Below, piece by piece: positions 13,550 through 25,381 of a stretch of 64,000 nt of DNA; position 1 is the stretch's first letter, and every line of letters begins with the position of its first letter. A program made the position numbers and the translations under genes. The stretch is taken from contig OU744736.1 of the NCBI GenBank assembly GCA_916613615.1, positions 53,821,600 to 53,885,599 of the forward strand, given 5' to 3'. Under the pieces are notes generated by a model. The model saw only the letters and a list, made by a program, of their open reading frames with translations, was not told where the DNA came from and did not search any database. This DNA comes from Steromphala cineraria (lineage: Eukaryota > Mollusca > Gastropoda > Trochida > Trochidae).

Positions 13550-13641
13550 GATATCTCAATCTAGTTAAAACTAGCTGTAATGTTATTGTCCCTAAGTCCT
13601 ACTGTAACGTTACAGCTAGTACTAACTAGATTGAAGGTATC
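13550..13641. repeat. Small palindromic MITE-like repeat (CTAGTTAAAACTAGCTGTAA family)
   Basis: About 92 bp folding on itself: the left arm holds CTAGTTAAAACTAGCTGTAA and the right arm reads inverted as CTAGTTAGTACTAGCTGTAA. A related element with the same ends lies at 31,386-31,624. Confidence 0.75.
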
Positions 13642-13746
13642 AGTAAACATTTTAGTATCCTAAAATATAACTGAAAACTCTTAGAGAAGCATAATTTAAT
13701 ACAAAACAAGCACCTCGATATATATCATAAATGCCTAGAATAAAGT

Positions 13747-16524
13747 CTATGTGCAGGTGTCCGTTCCATGAACAATGTCCCCTGTACGAGAACCTTCTGG
13801 GTCCACACAGAAACACCGGGCTGAATATGATCGAAATAATGATTTGTCATTAAACATACAAGATAGTGGTAATACCAAACTTGGGATAATAAGGCGTCAC
13901 CAATGGGGTTCTTAATAACAATTGTAACCATAACCTTACGACATTCTTGATAGAAAATAGATCAAGTGAGAATAGTTCAAAGTTATAAGGAAATAACGAA
14001 ATAACAATAAAACAGAATGACATGCAATACCAAAATTAATGTAAGTTTGCAAAGCATTTTACAAATATTCAGGATAGCATTTGTTGTCAAAGCAATAACG
14101 ATTTAAAACTACATATATTAATCTTACAACGCTATCATACAACGATTCGATCTTAAAATAATTAGAAAATGATTATGTATTTGACAAATACTATGTTTAT
14201 CTCTTCTCTTAACTATAAACAATTGCGATGCTATAAATTTTCTTCTTTATCACTCGATGACATTACCATTGCATTCGTCCGGATTACACAATAGAAAATA
14301 CAAAAAATCCACTATATACGTGCCCGAGACGTCACACTGCAGTGGATAGAAGCTGCCATCCGGTCTACACCTCGGTACCCAGGTGTCATTGTACCGGAAG
14401 TTAGACAACATCTGTAGCATCCGCTTCTCCTCGCATATACTTTGTATCGATCCTGCAACAGTTAAACTCATAGTTCATTTTTAGCGAATTCATTCATGTA
14501 TATAAAAGTAATTATTACTACAATACTAAAACATTTATTCCTTGGTCAATGACTACAACATACCATGAGAATGAGCTTGTAAGTCGATCCTGCAACAGTT
14601 AAAATCATATTTCATTACATTTCGTAATGCATGTATATATAAATGCTAATTACTATAAAACAGTTTTTCCTTGGTCAATGACTACAACATACCATGAGAA
14701 TGAGCTTGTAAGTCGCCTAAGGTGCAACTTTAGGCTACCATCCTGCCATACAAGATACCCAATTGTAATTTAACCATTTGGTCACCACAATATCAAGTCA
14801 AACCTGAACGCGTGTCATATCGTCATATCGTAATTATGTAATGTAATAATAGCTATGTAATCCTGCAAATTCAACCTTATTTCAGAAGACAATTTATTAA
14901 TCTAGCCAAGAGGACTCAATGGAGTTGAATCACCAAAAGGGTGCTTTTACACTACAAATGCACATGGGTTTATTTATAAAATATTGATTTAGACTGCAAC
15001 CGTATACTTCATTCTAAATGCGCCTTTACAAGAATTCATTGTGATCTTATACATGTCTAGAATTATAGAATTTCAAAGCCTTTTCCTTGATATGTTGGTC
15101 AGAAATTAGGTTTATTTGTCCCCTAGATTACCACAGGGACATAGTTTGGAAGATAGATTTTCTCAAAGACCCTACCCTGCTACTATATATCCTTCTATAT
15201 AGTAACCGAATAGAGTCTATGTGAAAAATATGTCTCTCTAATCATGTTTTTAAGCGATGCACGTCCCTGGGTTAACTACAACCTCGTAACGTACGTGTAC
15301 GTGTGAGCAGCACACAGATTCCCCGCCCAAAGGCCATCATGATCTGTTCCTGACACACGAGACCGGTATCACAGGTGCCTGCAGGTATGATCCCGTGCTG
15401 GAAGTGGGCCTGGCACTCCTCGCCCTTCACCTGCAGAACAACAGTCAGTGTAGTGCCCGCATCTTTAGCCATAGATTTCAAAAGATATAAAAATAACAAG
15501 TCTCTTGTAAAGGTTGGCTTCACAGTCTTGAGCTACATATTTCCGAAGTTTTTGAAGCGGGATCTAAAACAAACAAACAGACATCTTTTCTACCCACTTC
15601 CAAATCAACGTACCAAACATGTCCAGACGTTCGCTATTATGCGTTTAAGCATACACGATCTTCGGTTTGTACCTCGATCTTTTTCACATTACGACCCTGT
15701 GCTAAATTTAAGATTTGAACTGATTGCATTTTCATGACGTGCCATTAAACGTTTCCGTTCTGTTATATAAACTTTACCATTGTAATGCGTGCAAAAAAAG
15801 CAAATTTGATTTTAACAAAATATTCTTCTCTGACTTTTTTGAATTAAACCTCTATAATTTTCAACAATTTTGCCAAAATGTTCTCATACGGCCTTTCCAA
15901 GAGCATGTACAACATTTCACGCAGCCCTACAGCTGCGAACGCTACCTCTCATAAACACGACTCATCATGCTCACCAGAGGTAACCATAAACCATAAACTC
16001 GCCAAGATACAACATTGTTATAGTTGGGTTCACCTATCTATAAACTTACAAATTATCGTATATAAGGGTCAAGATCCCTGCAGGCCGGTACCAATACTTT
16101 TAATCTATCTTACAGTCCATGTAACAAAATATCTGTAAAGACCCACACAAGTCTTCTTTGTTGAAGCAAGTCTAGATCACTGCTGTGTCAGGAACAGCTT
16201 CACCGGACTCCTTTCTCATTTTATACCAATTATTGAAAATAGATATATTTTCATTTATAAAACCCAAATTTGTTCTACCAATATTCTCAGGATCTGACAA
16301 CCATTACCTTACGTACAACGTACCTATTCAACTACAATGCCATAAAACACTAAAATCCAACAAACCTTAGCACAAGCATCGATGCACCTGCAGAAGCCTC
16401 CTCCCTTGATGACAGAGCCGGTACAGTTGAGGGGCACCTGCTTGATACCTGCACACAACTGGGGCGTGCACACCAGGGAGCTGACAGTAGCCAGTAGGGC
16501 ACTTAGTACCACCAGACCCAGCAT
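13747..16524 (-). CDS. Secreted IGFBP-N-like / thyroglobulin type-1 protein, paralog A
   Basis: Four exons: 16366-16524, 15301-15430, 14324-14452, 13747-13820; 163 residues. The start (ATG 16522-16524) is chosen because paralog B starts at the matching Met; an in-frame Met lies 11 codons upstream. Residues 1-16 form a signal peptide (MLGLVVLSALLATVSS). Residues 19-92 resemble an IGFBP N-terminal domain, with Cys 19, 24, 34, 45, 47, 51, 59, 73, 79 and 92 and the stretch CAKVKGEEC; vertebrate domains usually have 12 Cys and a GCGCC motif, here FCRC. Residues 103-162 form a thyroglobulin type-1 repeat with all six Cys and CFCV in place of CWCV. Intron phases are 0, 1, 1. Intron 3 uses a GC donor: only TCGG|GC followed by AG|CC keeps the Cys-Phe-Cys-Val frame. 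The role is likely extracellular; Tg-1 domains can inhibit cysteine proteases and IGFBP folds bind insulin-like peptides, but neither activity is shown here. Confidence 0.87.
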
Positions 16525-16592
16525 TGTACCCATTCTCAGACACAATGGTTCGGGCACCTTATCAGGGCAGTCTTCCGATAAGAGACATTGTT

Positions 16593-17136
16593 GAACTACA
16601 GCTTGTAATCTGCCTGAGTGGTTCTCGAACTACAGCTTGTAATGAGCCTGAGTGGTTCTCGAACTACAGCTTGTAATGAGCCTGAGTGGTTCTCGAACTA
16701 CAGCTTGTAATGAGCCTGAGTGGTTCTCGAACTACAGCTTGTAATCAGCCTGAGGGGTTCTCGAACTACAGCTTGTAATCTGCCTGAGTGGTTCTCGAAC
16801 TACAGCTTGTAATCTGCCTGAGTGGTTCTCGAACTACAGCTTGTAATCAGCCTGAGTGGTTCTCGAACTACAGCTTGTAATATGCCTGAGTGGTTCTCGA
16901 ACTACAGCTTGTAATCAGCCTGAGTGGTTCTCGAACTACAACTTATAATCTGCCTGAGTGGTTCTCGAACTACAGCTTGTAATCTGCCTGAGTGGTTCTC
17001 GAACTACAGCTTGTAATCAGCCTGAGTGGTTCTCGAATTACAGCTTGTTATCAGCCTGAGTGGTTCTCGAACTACAGCTTGTAAACAGCCTGAGTGGTTC
17101 TCGAACTACAGCTTGTAAACAGCCTGAGTGGTTCTC
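16593..17136 (-). repeat. 34-bp minisatellite, 16 copies, just upstream of paralog A start codon
   Basis: The unit contains GAACTACAGCTTGTAAT, then a variable base pair, then GCCTGAGTGGTTCTC. Sixteen units fill 544 bp exactly, with few changes. The array ends 68 bases before the paralog A start codon, so it occupies the promoter or 5' UTR. Across each unit junction it spells TTCTCGAA, which matches the TTCnnGAA half of a heat-shock element. Confidence 0.95.
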
Positions 17137-18059
17137 TTCGTGAGGAGAGATAGCTGAATTTGAAACCATTTAAATTGGTTTTTTTTACTAGGTAAAGTGA
17201 AATGGTGTTTACGCCACTTTGTCAATATTTCAGCCATTACCGGCGTTATTCAAAGGTTTCTGTGTGACGATGGTCTGAAAGAAAAAGGAAATATCTTTCA
17301 GAGAATCTGAAACACACCCTTTAAAACCACACAATATAGTATGCACTGTTGATAAACTAAGGAGCTCGTAACAACGGAAGACTTTTATTATTTTGATAAT
17401 CCCACTTCTGTTATATAATGCTGAATCACAGGAATGACCGTTTTGATTTAACAATTTATATTGATTTACATCATTTCGAATTGCATGTGCACCAATATCT
17501 TCTGTATTTTAGTGTGTTTAAGTTTCCCCGAAAATGTCAAGGTTCATATCGCATATTTTGCTCCACAAACTGAGTTTGTAGTTTTATGTACTTAAAAGCC
17601 TTGGCTTAACATGCAGAATAACACGCAATGAAGCGAATGAGCTTCATTTCAATGGTTAACATTGTTAAGAAGCGAAACATAATTGCATATTTAAAGTGAA
17701 AATATAGATGTAAAGTCTAACTGATGTCTTAGCTTTTTCTCAAGTGTCTAGTTCTTTTACGCTTCCATTTGTAGTAATCGTGTACCGGTTGAATCATTCA
17801 ACATTAAAATGCCTGATTGTTGTAAACCCTGAAGTATAAGATTATTTCACATTTTTGCAGATAAAAACACAAGTCCGACCCTAACCTTCGTGTCGCCGTT
17901 TGATTGTGTATGTGTTGCACTTGAAGTCAAACTCATTATGTGTGTCCTCTGCAAATTGTAATTATCATGAAGTATTTAGCGACGTTATACAAAAACAAAT
18001 CAAATATGTCAATTTACTACTTTTATTAAAGCCAATTTTCTCTCAGGTGTACTTGATCC
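17137..18059. other. Intergenic spacer between paralogs A and B
   Basis: About 0.9 kb of AT-rich sequence. Apart from the polyadenylation signal of paralog B at its right edge I see no exon, RNA gene or clear repeat. Confidence 0.6.
18022..18027 (-). terminator. Polyadenylation signal of paralog B
   Basis: AATAAA on the minus strand, 33 bases beyond the stop codon of paralog B (18060-18062). Confidence 0.65.
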
Positions 18060-21000
18060 TTAAGCAGCAGGACAGGTGACTGCTTCCTTCGTTCTCTCCC
18101 CTTGGATTGTACCGTCGGCCGTCACACAGAAGCATTCACCTGCATATACAAGAAGAGCAAAAATATGTGAATATTATTTTCATCGATGTTAAATGAGGTA
18201 TTTCTTCTTGTACTTTTCTCGTTAAGTGCCTAGTGTATTTCTTAGGTTTGCAAACTTTATTCAACAGAAAAACGTAATTTCAATAAAGGACAACTTACAT
18301 ACTACTCGACAAATTTAAAACTCACTATCAAATATATAGTATACAGTTGTAATATTTACGATTATTGTAAAGCCCAGTCATGCTTGCAAATGCCCTATAA
18401 CTAAGTGTCATGTAATAACATTAATGGATCTCTATAAAGACGTACATCACGATGTTTTAACTGATAAAAGATCAGGAGAAGTCAATGGAAATCATTGAAT
18501 TACGGGTTTTTACATGTTTATAACGTCCTTGTTTAAAGGTTAGGGTAACAGTAATTTGGTCGTATGGATTTATCAAGGTTTCCTTACATTATTGCTACTG
18601 TATAATGCAAAACATGAACATAAGAGTCACTAGTTCTTACGTTATTTGAGCTAGAAATATGACATTACATCAATCACTGGGTCTAAACTTTCGACAAATG
18701 GAATAAATATTTATTCATGATCAATAATAATTGTTTTCGATACCAATGTTGAGTAAATGACAATTAAACTAATTACACACAACTCTAATCTTATTTCCAT
18801 AGGGTAGGCCATCAACCCATTGTATATTTCGGTATTTACGTAACTGGACAAGCTACTCTCCGTCGACGGGACTCTCATAGCAAGGTATACTTCAAACCAA
18901 TGATAATGCTGGTTGTTCTAAGCCTTACTGCAGTGCACACATGTTGTGGTTTGACTGCATAAGACACACGCGTAATCGTTTGTTTTGAATGTGAAATAGA
19001 TAAGATGTTGGCTCTGTTGAGGTGAAGTGCACTGAGACGCTGACATAGAACATATGCATGATTCAGCAAGGTCTTTCACTTATATCACCTCTATAGGTAT
19101 TTTTGCAGGGAGAAAGGTCGCGACACTATTTGTGACCATGCATTGCGGTGAAACCTGCGCGCTGCGCGCGCAAACGCCATAACTGGTGGAACTGCGTTGA
19201 GATTAAGTATAACATTTCACCATAACCTTACTGCATGTAGAAAAGTTTTCTACTGATGAGAAAGTTGCCGAGCCCCGGGATTTGAGCCCCGGACCTCCTG
19301 CTCCTAGAAGCAGCAAGGCTTACGTTAACCACGGTGAATGAGACTGGCGGAAGTAGGGATTCAGGCGGAGATGAGAAAGTACCTGAAAAGTCGCACTGTT
19401 TGGGAGTAAATCCTCCAGCTGCATCACAGGTCGGTGTCCACTTCTGGGCATAGATGATCATTGTCATCATAGCCGCCATCCGCTGCTGCTCACATTTGGT
19501 CCTCGTCGCGCCTTGAGCAAAGAGAACATTGGCACCATCATGACCCTTTCGTGAGATTTTTAAATGATATCAACTGTGCAGTTCATATGCAAACATTTGT
19601 GTTAAGGTTTAATAATTCAATCTAACATCGTTGATGAAAGGCGCACACTATATGCTTATCAAGTTTAAAAGACCATGGTATGATTGGCCTGATGAGCATG
19701 TGCATTTATACAAATATAGATGGATACATACTTAATATGATACATATAAGAGAACAAAACTGTTTTTCAAAAGGATAATTTTCACTGTGTTCATTACTTT
19801 CTGCTGACAAATGATGATAAAATATATTGCATTATTATGATCAAAACTATCCAAAATTTTCAAAAATGACATTATGTACGAATTACACGCCATTATTAAG
19901 TGATACGTTTTATCCAAATATATAGCATAGCAGAAAGCCCTGCTTCGATATGAAGTTAACCACAGTTTCATCGAAATCGAATAAACATGTATAAAAGGTT
20001 TATCATCTGCAAAGTTTGGTTATGGTTCCAATTATAACTTTGTTATAACAACAGTAAAATATGCTCTTTTTTTCTTAAGAATGTCAATGTTTGCTGTAAT
20101 CAACAAAAATGAAAACTAAGCCATTAGATGTATATACTTGGTCTTTCGGCCTCTGGATCACAATTGTATACTCAAAACTGCGTGGGCAAATGATAAGATG
20201 GATGACTCTATCTGCAATAGTGCAGGTTGCTTTCTATTTGACAGGGCGTTTTTTGCGGAATTCGAACTTAGACACTCACGTTTCACTTTGGTGGACTTGA
20301 CGCAGATGCCCCTGCCGAATGCCCCCAGGAGGGCGGTATTGCCCGCAGAGCCCGCCTTACACTCCAGCCCGTCATCACAGCGACCAAGGGTTTGGGGCAT
20401 CCCGAACATGGCGCTTGCTTGACATGCCTCGCCTTCTACCTGGAGTGATGGTAAAATCATTAGCTCTTTCTTGAGAATCATTGTTATAAATAGTATTTTG
20501 TGATGAAAAAACATTGTCCCCAACGGAGGTAGCTCCAACCATGAGATGATCCAACATCTGTTTTAACAAGACGAGTTTCCTGGTGACTGATAGGTTCCTC
20601 CAGCGACACAAATTTGCCCTACCTTTTAGCAAAACATTTTTCACATGCAAACAGTTGCCATGATTTAGTCACCAAAAACGATGACTTTTGAACAGCTTCG
20701 CTATTTGCACAACTACCTTTGATTGTATCGAATCAGGCTTCTCCTTAAAACCGCAAGCACGCGACGGTAGATTGAAGCAATCGCTGCATAACTTCATATA
20801 ATGAGTTCATATATAACAATAAAATTGAGTTTATGAAAATAAACGTGATGCTAAATATTAAAGGGGCAATAGCACCTTTTTTGATAATTTTATATGTTAA
20901 AATGTTCTCTGATAATTGCATGTTAATGCAAAATGTATTACTTTGATGGTGTCATAAATCTCATTGCACAAGCCAAACAGCCATAGTCAGAAGACTGGCG

Positions 21001-21466
21001 GTCATTTTTTGTGAACACCTTTGAATCATTTTTTGTAAGAAAAAGAAATCTTATGGCTAAACTTTACATTATATATTCGAATGATTACTGCTCTATTAAG
21101 TTTAAATACATTGTCTTTTAATTGGAACCATTTATTTTCATGTTCCTGACATCACCTTATATTCCCACTAAAACGTGCTACTGCCCCTTTAACTCAGATC
21201 AAAATACATCATCACATAGTTGCTCATTTAACAATTGGAATAAAATGTATACGTTTTCTAAAGAAAAGACCAAAGATGCCTTATGAACGTTCAATGATTC
21301 CCCATACCTGTGCACATATGTCTGTGCAACCACAGAACCCTCCGTTCTTGATGACAGATCCTGCACAGCTGAGCAGGGGTTGTTTAACTCCATTACAGAG
21401 TTCTGGGATACAGACAATAGCATGGGCAGCGGCTAGAAACCCTCCAAACAGAACAAACCCGAGCAT
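18060..21466 (-). CDS. Secreted IGFBP-N-like / thyroglobulin type-1 protein, paralog B
   Basis: Four exons: 21308-21466, 20280-20439, 19383-19511 and 18060-18139; 175 residues. Exons 1 and 3 have exactly the lengths of paralog A (159 and 129 nt); exon 2 is 30 nt longer. Intron phases are again 0, 1, 1, all GT-AG. Signal peptide about residues 1-16 (MLGFVLFGGFLAAAHA), then Cys 19, 24, 34, 45, 47 and 51 at the same positions as in A, and EGEACQ opening the second half of the IGFBP-N-like domain, which ends GAFGRGICV. The thyroglobulin type-1 part begins TRTKCEQQ, has YAQKWTPTC, a Gln-Cys and CFCVTADG, and closes with a Cys three residues before the stop. The same orientation and exon plan as A show tandem gene duplication. 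Exon 1 contains no further in-frame upstream Met. Likely a soluble extracellular protein; ligand unknown. Confidence 0.9.
19262..19350 (-). mobile_element. tRNA-derived sequence (SINE head or tRNA pseudogene)
   Basis: In intron 3 of paralog B, about 30 bases beyond the exon 3 donor. On the minus strand it has an A-box-like TGGTTAACGTAAG and a B-box-like GGGCTCAAATCCC at tRNA spacing, with a near-complete T-arm, but the acceptor arm does not pair well. That argues for a tRNA-derived remnant rather than a working tRNA gene. Confidence 0.5.
20858..21192 (+). mobile_element. TTAA-flanked MITE, copy 1 of 5 (AGGGGCAGTAGCACG family)
   Basis: Inverted ends AGGGGCAATAGCACC... and its near-complement CGTGCTACTGCCCCT are flanked by TTAA on both sides (20858-20861 and 21189-21192). 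It sits in intron 1 of paralog B. Four relatives lie at 30.5, 53.8, 55.5 and 56.6 kb. TTAA duplication fits Kolobok or piggyBac-type transposition; the ends starting AGG favour Kolobok. No coding capacity. Confidence 0.9.
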
Positions 21467-22969
21467 AGTGTTTTTCCGTGACTATAAAATGGCGTAGAAA
21501 TGTTCTAATAACAGCTCACCTTATCTCATATGTCTATATAGACAAATCTAGACAATATAGGTCAAACAAGGCCAATGAATTATATTAATATGTTTCTTGT
21601 TTGATAATTTGTTGCATATGCTGTGTTTGCATTTTTAGATTTATGTTTTTGTAGTTTGAACGATGTAAGATGAATCTCAAATGATTAGAGTAAAATATCA
21701 ACAACTATAACAAAATACGATTTCATGTGTTAAACATTTCAAGTTTTCATTTATAACAATTAACAAAAAGATAAAGAAGAACCAAATAATATATGTAATG
21801 AATTTTTTAACAACGAGGTCTTCATCGCAATATCACTTTTAAAATTTTTGCTGGTTTTCACACTTGTAAACTTGCGGTAGAGATGGACAGTTGTTATGTT
21901 GGTATTTCTGCAAGAAGCTCTGTTTTTTTACCTGTTTACCTGAGTATTTTGTGTCTGCAAAGCGCGATAGTAATTTGCTAACAAAGACAAGGTTGCATTA
22001 GCGGATCGCAATAAAATCGAGAGGGCATTGAAAAATAAACACAATGTGTTTTTTCAATTCAATCGTATCTGGTCATTTCTTTAATGGCTTCTTTTTCTTT
22101 CTGATAACAACCCTCCCCCTCTCCCCACTTGCATTCAGAATAGTAAAATACTTTTCATATTTCTATTTTGGTTCACTTATTTACGCTTGAGTATCGCACA
22201 TGCTTTTACTTGTTTAAGTTTTATGATATATACATTGCGAAATAATTCAGTTTCATTGTTTAAAGGAAGAATACGTGTCTGTATTTCTGATATAATACCT
22301 TTGAAATCAAGGATCGAAAAACTTGTTTGATGTCGCTAAATCACATTATAAATTATTTTATATATCCACATGCTATTTATTATTTCCCTAAAACCTTTGA
22401 CCGTCAACATTGCTCAACATTTGCCTAGCCGAAGTGAGAAGTTGACTGTAGGGCCTAACTGTATACAGTATTCCTCTGTGAGATCACCAGGTGTTTAAAG
22501 TGTCAGCACTCTCAAGAGGCTAACAAGATTACAGGTAATTCGAGCACCTCGTAACCCCTTATAAATGTGCTTTAGCCGTGGAGTTTGTAAAAGGACTTTA
22601 ATCTGTGCCGATTTGCGTATGTTTTATATTTACAAACAAATGGCTGTGACAAAGAATAATGCATAGTTCAGTGTGTTCTGTTCACAAAAAAAATCAAATA
22701 TTCAACTTAAAGTCGTTTAAAAAAGAATTTCTTCAAAATAAGCATTACAGAATATCATATTGTTTTTGCATCCCCGATATTTAGAAAACCGTTGATCGAT
22801 TTTAAAACATCCTTGGTCGATTTTTTAAATATCGTTGACCGAGTTTATTTGGAATTTGTGTTGAACAGTCCTTAGAATAATGAAAGAACAGGTTATTAAT
22901 GTCAATATCCTTGAAATTATAAGGTCACCTTCCACGAGTCGTATCGAACAAACAAGATGTGTATGTGAA

Positions 22970-23208
22970 ACACGAATGCCCCCGGATGCATACTGCTCGC
23001 TGTGTCAAGGTCAAGGTCACAAGGTCAAATGTCATGATGTCGTCGGAAAGGTCTCATCACAAGGGATCCATATGTCAAGTATCAAAGACCTAGCTCTGAC
23101 CAATCAAAAGTTATGACCAAGGTTAAAGTTTTTGTTGACAAACGGACAGACGGACAGACGGACAGGTGAAAAACAATATACCCCCGGAATCTCCGATTCG
23201 GGAGCATA
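22970..23208 (+). repeat. Interspersed repeat with GGACAGAC core
   Basis: Contains CAAGGTCAAGGTCACAAGGT, a run of GGACAGAC units (23,144-23,166) and the end ACCCCCGGAATCTCC...GGGAGCATAAAAA. Sequences of this layout resemble high-copy repeats in mollusc genomes, which I recall rather than verify. Confidence 0.5.
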
Positions 23209-23249
23209 AAAATACAAACACATTGCAAATTTGATACAAGCGCACATAC

Positions 23250-23500
23250 AATGATATAGGTTAAGGTTTAATAATTTTAGCTTTAGTTTTATTCATCCAT
23301 CGGAGAAAGTTTCAAAACATTTAAGATTATGTTTCTTCCTTTACGATTAAGAATGTATCTCAAATTAATTTTGTTGACAGAACTGTACAATAATGCAGTC
23401 ATGAACTGACCTCTGGTTTCTTCATACATTTTACAATCAAATGGAATGTGACATTCTTCTTCAACACAATTACTATTGTTCATTTTGCAGTAAGCAATTA
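23250..23500 (-). mobile_element. Possible LINE ORF2 C-terminal remnant
   Basis: A short minus-strand frame reads CVEEECHIPFDC and then a basic helix-like stretch, resembling the Glu-Asp-Glu-x-His-Phe-Leu...Cys segment at the end of many LINE ORF2 proteins. No ends or duplicated target could be found. Confidence 0.35.
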
Positions 23501-24075
23501 ATCAGAAATAGGCATATTATTGTATCTTCCTGTTGCAATACCAAACCCAAAATTGCTACACCTTAACGTTGCTAAAAGAGATTTAAGATAGGGGAAATAG
23601 ATAATGTAAGATAGTTTTATACATGTAGTAATGATTTAAAATGTGTGTAGGCAAGTTAATCTGAACAATTATGAATATTGTAATACCGTGATTGCTTTAG
23701 AATATCAAAAAGCCTTAGTTTTAACTTCTGCATAAAAACTATGCTACCACCCACATCCCAAGTAAGCCAAACAAATCAAATAAGATATCCTTTATGTACG
23801 TAGCCAAAAGTAGCAACCCGAATCATCAAGAGATTTCAACATAGCATAAGATGGAAGTCTTTCTGAATATTGCTGAAGTAATCCACACGAATATTGACCG
23901 CTCTAGACATGTAACAACAAACTTTCACAATTTTCTGATTTATTTAGAAATTACTCCTGTTGAGAAATCAGCGTTGACAATGCCTGATGCTGTCACAAGG
24001 TATGGTGTATGAGAGTCGCTGGTTGGATGAAGGCTGGACACGTGATGTCGGTCGTGTTGACTCTGTCGGTCTGTA

Positions 24076-24359
24076 TGATTCCAATTCAAAATTATCGTGC
24101 CGTTGAAGACGAATATCATTTTCTTCTTGTATGTCCAGCATATAATAGCATACGTAAAAACTTTATTAAAGAATTCTATTTTGTACACCCATCAATTGAT
24201 AAGTTTTCATTACTTTTGAATTGTTTGAATGAAACTGTCATTCAGAATGTAGCTGTTTTTAACTACCATGCAATGTTGTTAAGAAATTTGTATTTGTATG
24301 AAATGTACTATAGGCCTGTGGCCTCCTCAGTACTGAAATAAAGATTGATTGATTCCAAT
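24076..24359 (+). mobile_element. 5'-truncated LINE fragment inserted in the last exon of paralog C
   Basis: TGATTCCAAT occurs at 24076-24085 and again at 24350-24359, a perfect 10-bp target duplication around a 264-bp insert (24086-24349). The insert's plus-strand frame has VEDEYHFLLVCPAYNS and a following basic stretch, the C-terminal signature of LINE ORF2. It ends in AATAAA and short GATT repeats rather than a poly-A run, as in CR1-like elements. It lies antisense to the interrupted gene. Confidence 0.9.
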
Positions 24360-25248
24360 ACGGTTCACACAGAAGCACCGACCTGAAAGTTGATTCAGTA
24401 TTGAACAGTATTGTTACAACTGCACATCAATAGTTTGTTCCCATACCTGCTATCCCAGTGCAAACGTCATGTTTCAGTCAAGTATCTGAGGCGTTGTAGC
24501 ATTGTAAAAACTCTACAGAAGTAAGATCTTGACGTCATCGCATACCATACGTCACAGTTAGCCTAACAGTTTTAGCAAGTGATTATTTCTCTCTCTAAAT
24601 TGTCTCCTGTAAAGTCATATTGGTTCCTTTGCACTGATTTTATGAAATTGTACAATTTGTTCTCACGAGGGATGATAGAAAATATCGGAAAATATAAATA
24701 TAAAATCGGAATTTCGTAACAATGAGAGACAATTTCGATGGAGACATGAACAGTGGTTACTTCTTTGTCAGATCCGCTGAAGAAACAACATTCCAATTAC
24801 ACACATGGAAATATTTGGTATGCAGCTGTCTGTTTATTGACAAACAACTAAATAAATCCACGGATGATTGAGAGGACTGCAAGTAGTTACATAAATTCCC
24901 CTGAAGCCAACAAACTTTTCCTTTTCATGCGCGAAATTGAACACTAAGGGCAAAAAGTGCCTACATCAATATCGCGTCGACCACATTATGCCAAATAAAG
25001 CTCATTATATCGATAACATCGTTTTCTAACTTCATTTTCATAAGTTATCAGTGTTGATACCTGTCATCCTGTGAAGGAACACTTATAAATGACGATTTAA
25101 GCACCCCTTTTGTGATTGAACAGCCACAAAACAAAAGAAAAATATCGATTCTAAAAGAGCGGGGTACATGGGGGAATATCCGCCTCGAGCTTATTGTTAT
25201 GCGCATAAATGATTTATTACCCGCTCAAGAGGGTGATATTATACAATT

Positions 25249-25381
25249 ATTGACTTCAGTTGAGGTGAATCCAATGGTTTATTGACCTCGGGACAGTCAT
25301 GTTCACCGAGGCGAGAGCCGAGGTGAACATAAGTTTCCGAGGTCAATAAACCATTGGATTCACCGATAACTGAAGTCAACA
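25249..25381. repeat. Inverted repeat, hairpin-forming
   Basis: The left arm (TGACTTCAGT, then GGTGAATCCAATGGTTTATT) is repeated inverted on the right with small gaps. The centre holds CACCGAGGCGAGAGCCGAGGTG. It lies in intron 3 of paralog C, next to a TTAA-flanked element, and looks like a MITE piece. Confidence 0.7.

Larger units (their letters stand above)
9131..13746. other. Intergenic region between the tandem-module gene and IGFBP/Tg-1 paralog A
   Basis: AT-rich sequence with no reading frame I can support. It contains the 3' UTR of the upstream gene, a diverged long inverted repeat (about 10.59-13.24 kb), a short CGTACGTCC-rich patch near 12,545 and a small palindrome near 13,600. Confidence 0.7.
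21467..23992. other. Intergenic region between paralogs B and C
   Basis: AT-rich. Holds a GGACAGAC-containing interspersed repeat at about 22,970-23,208 and a possible minus-strand LINE remnant at 23,250-23,500. I find no exon of the IGFBP/Tg-1 family here beyond the severed end of paralog C at 23,993. Confidence 0.6.

Noticed and set aside
14319..14320. Canonical GT donor for exon 3 of paralog A
   Set aside because: It gives the wrong phase and destroys the conserved Cys-Phe-Cys-Val motif; the GC donor four bases upstream matches the paralogs.
19262..19350. Functional tRNA gene
   Set aside because: Pol III boxes are present but the acceptor stem does not pair, so a tRNA-derived remnant is more likely.
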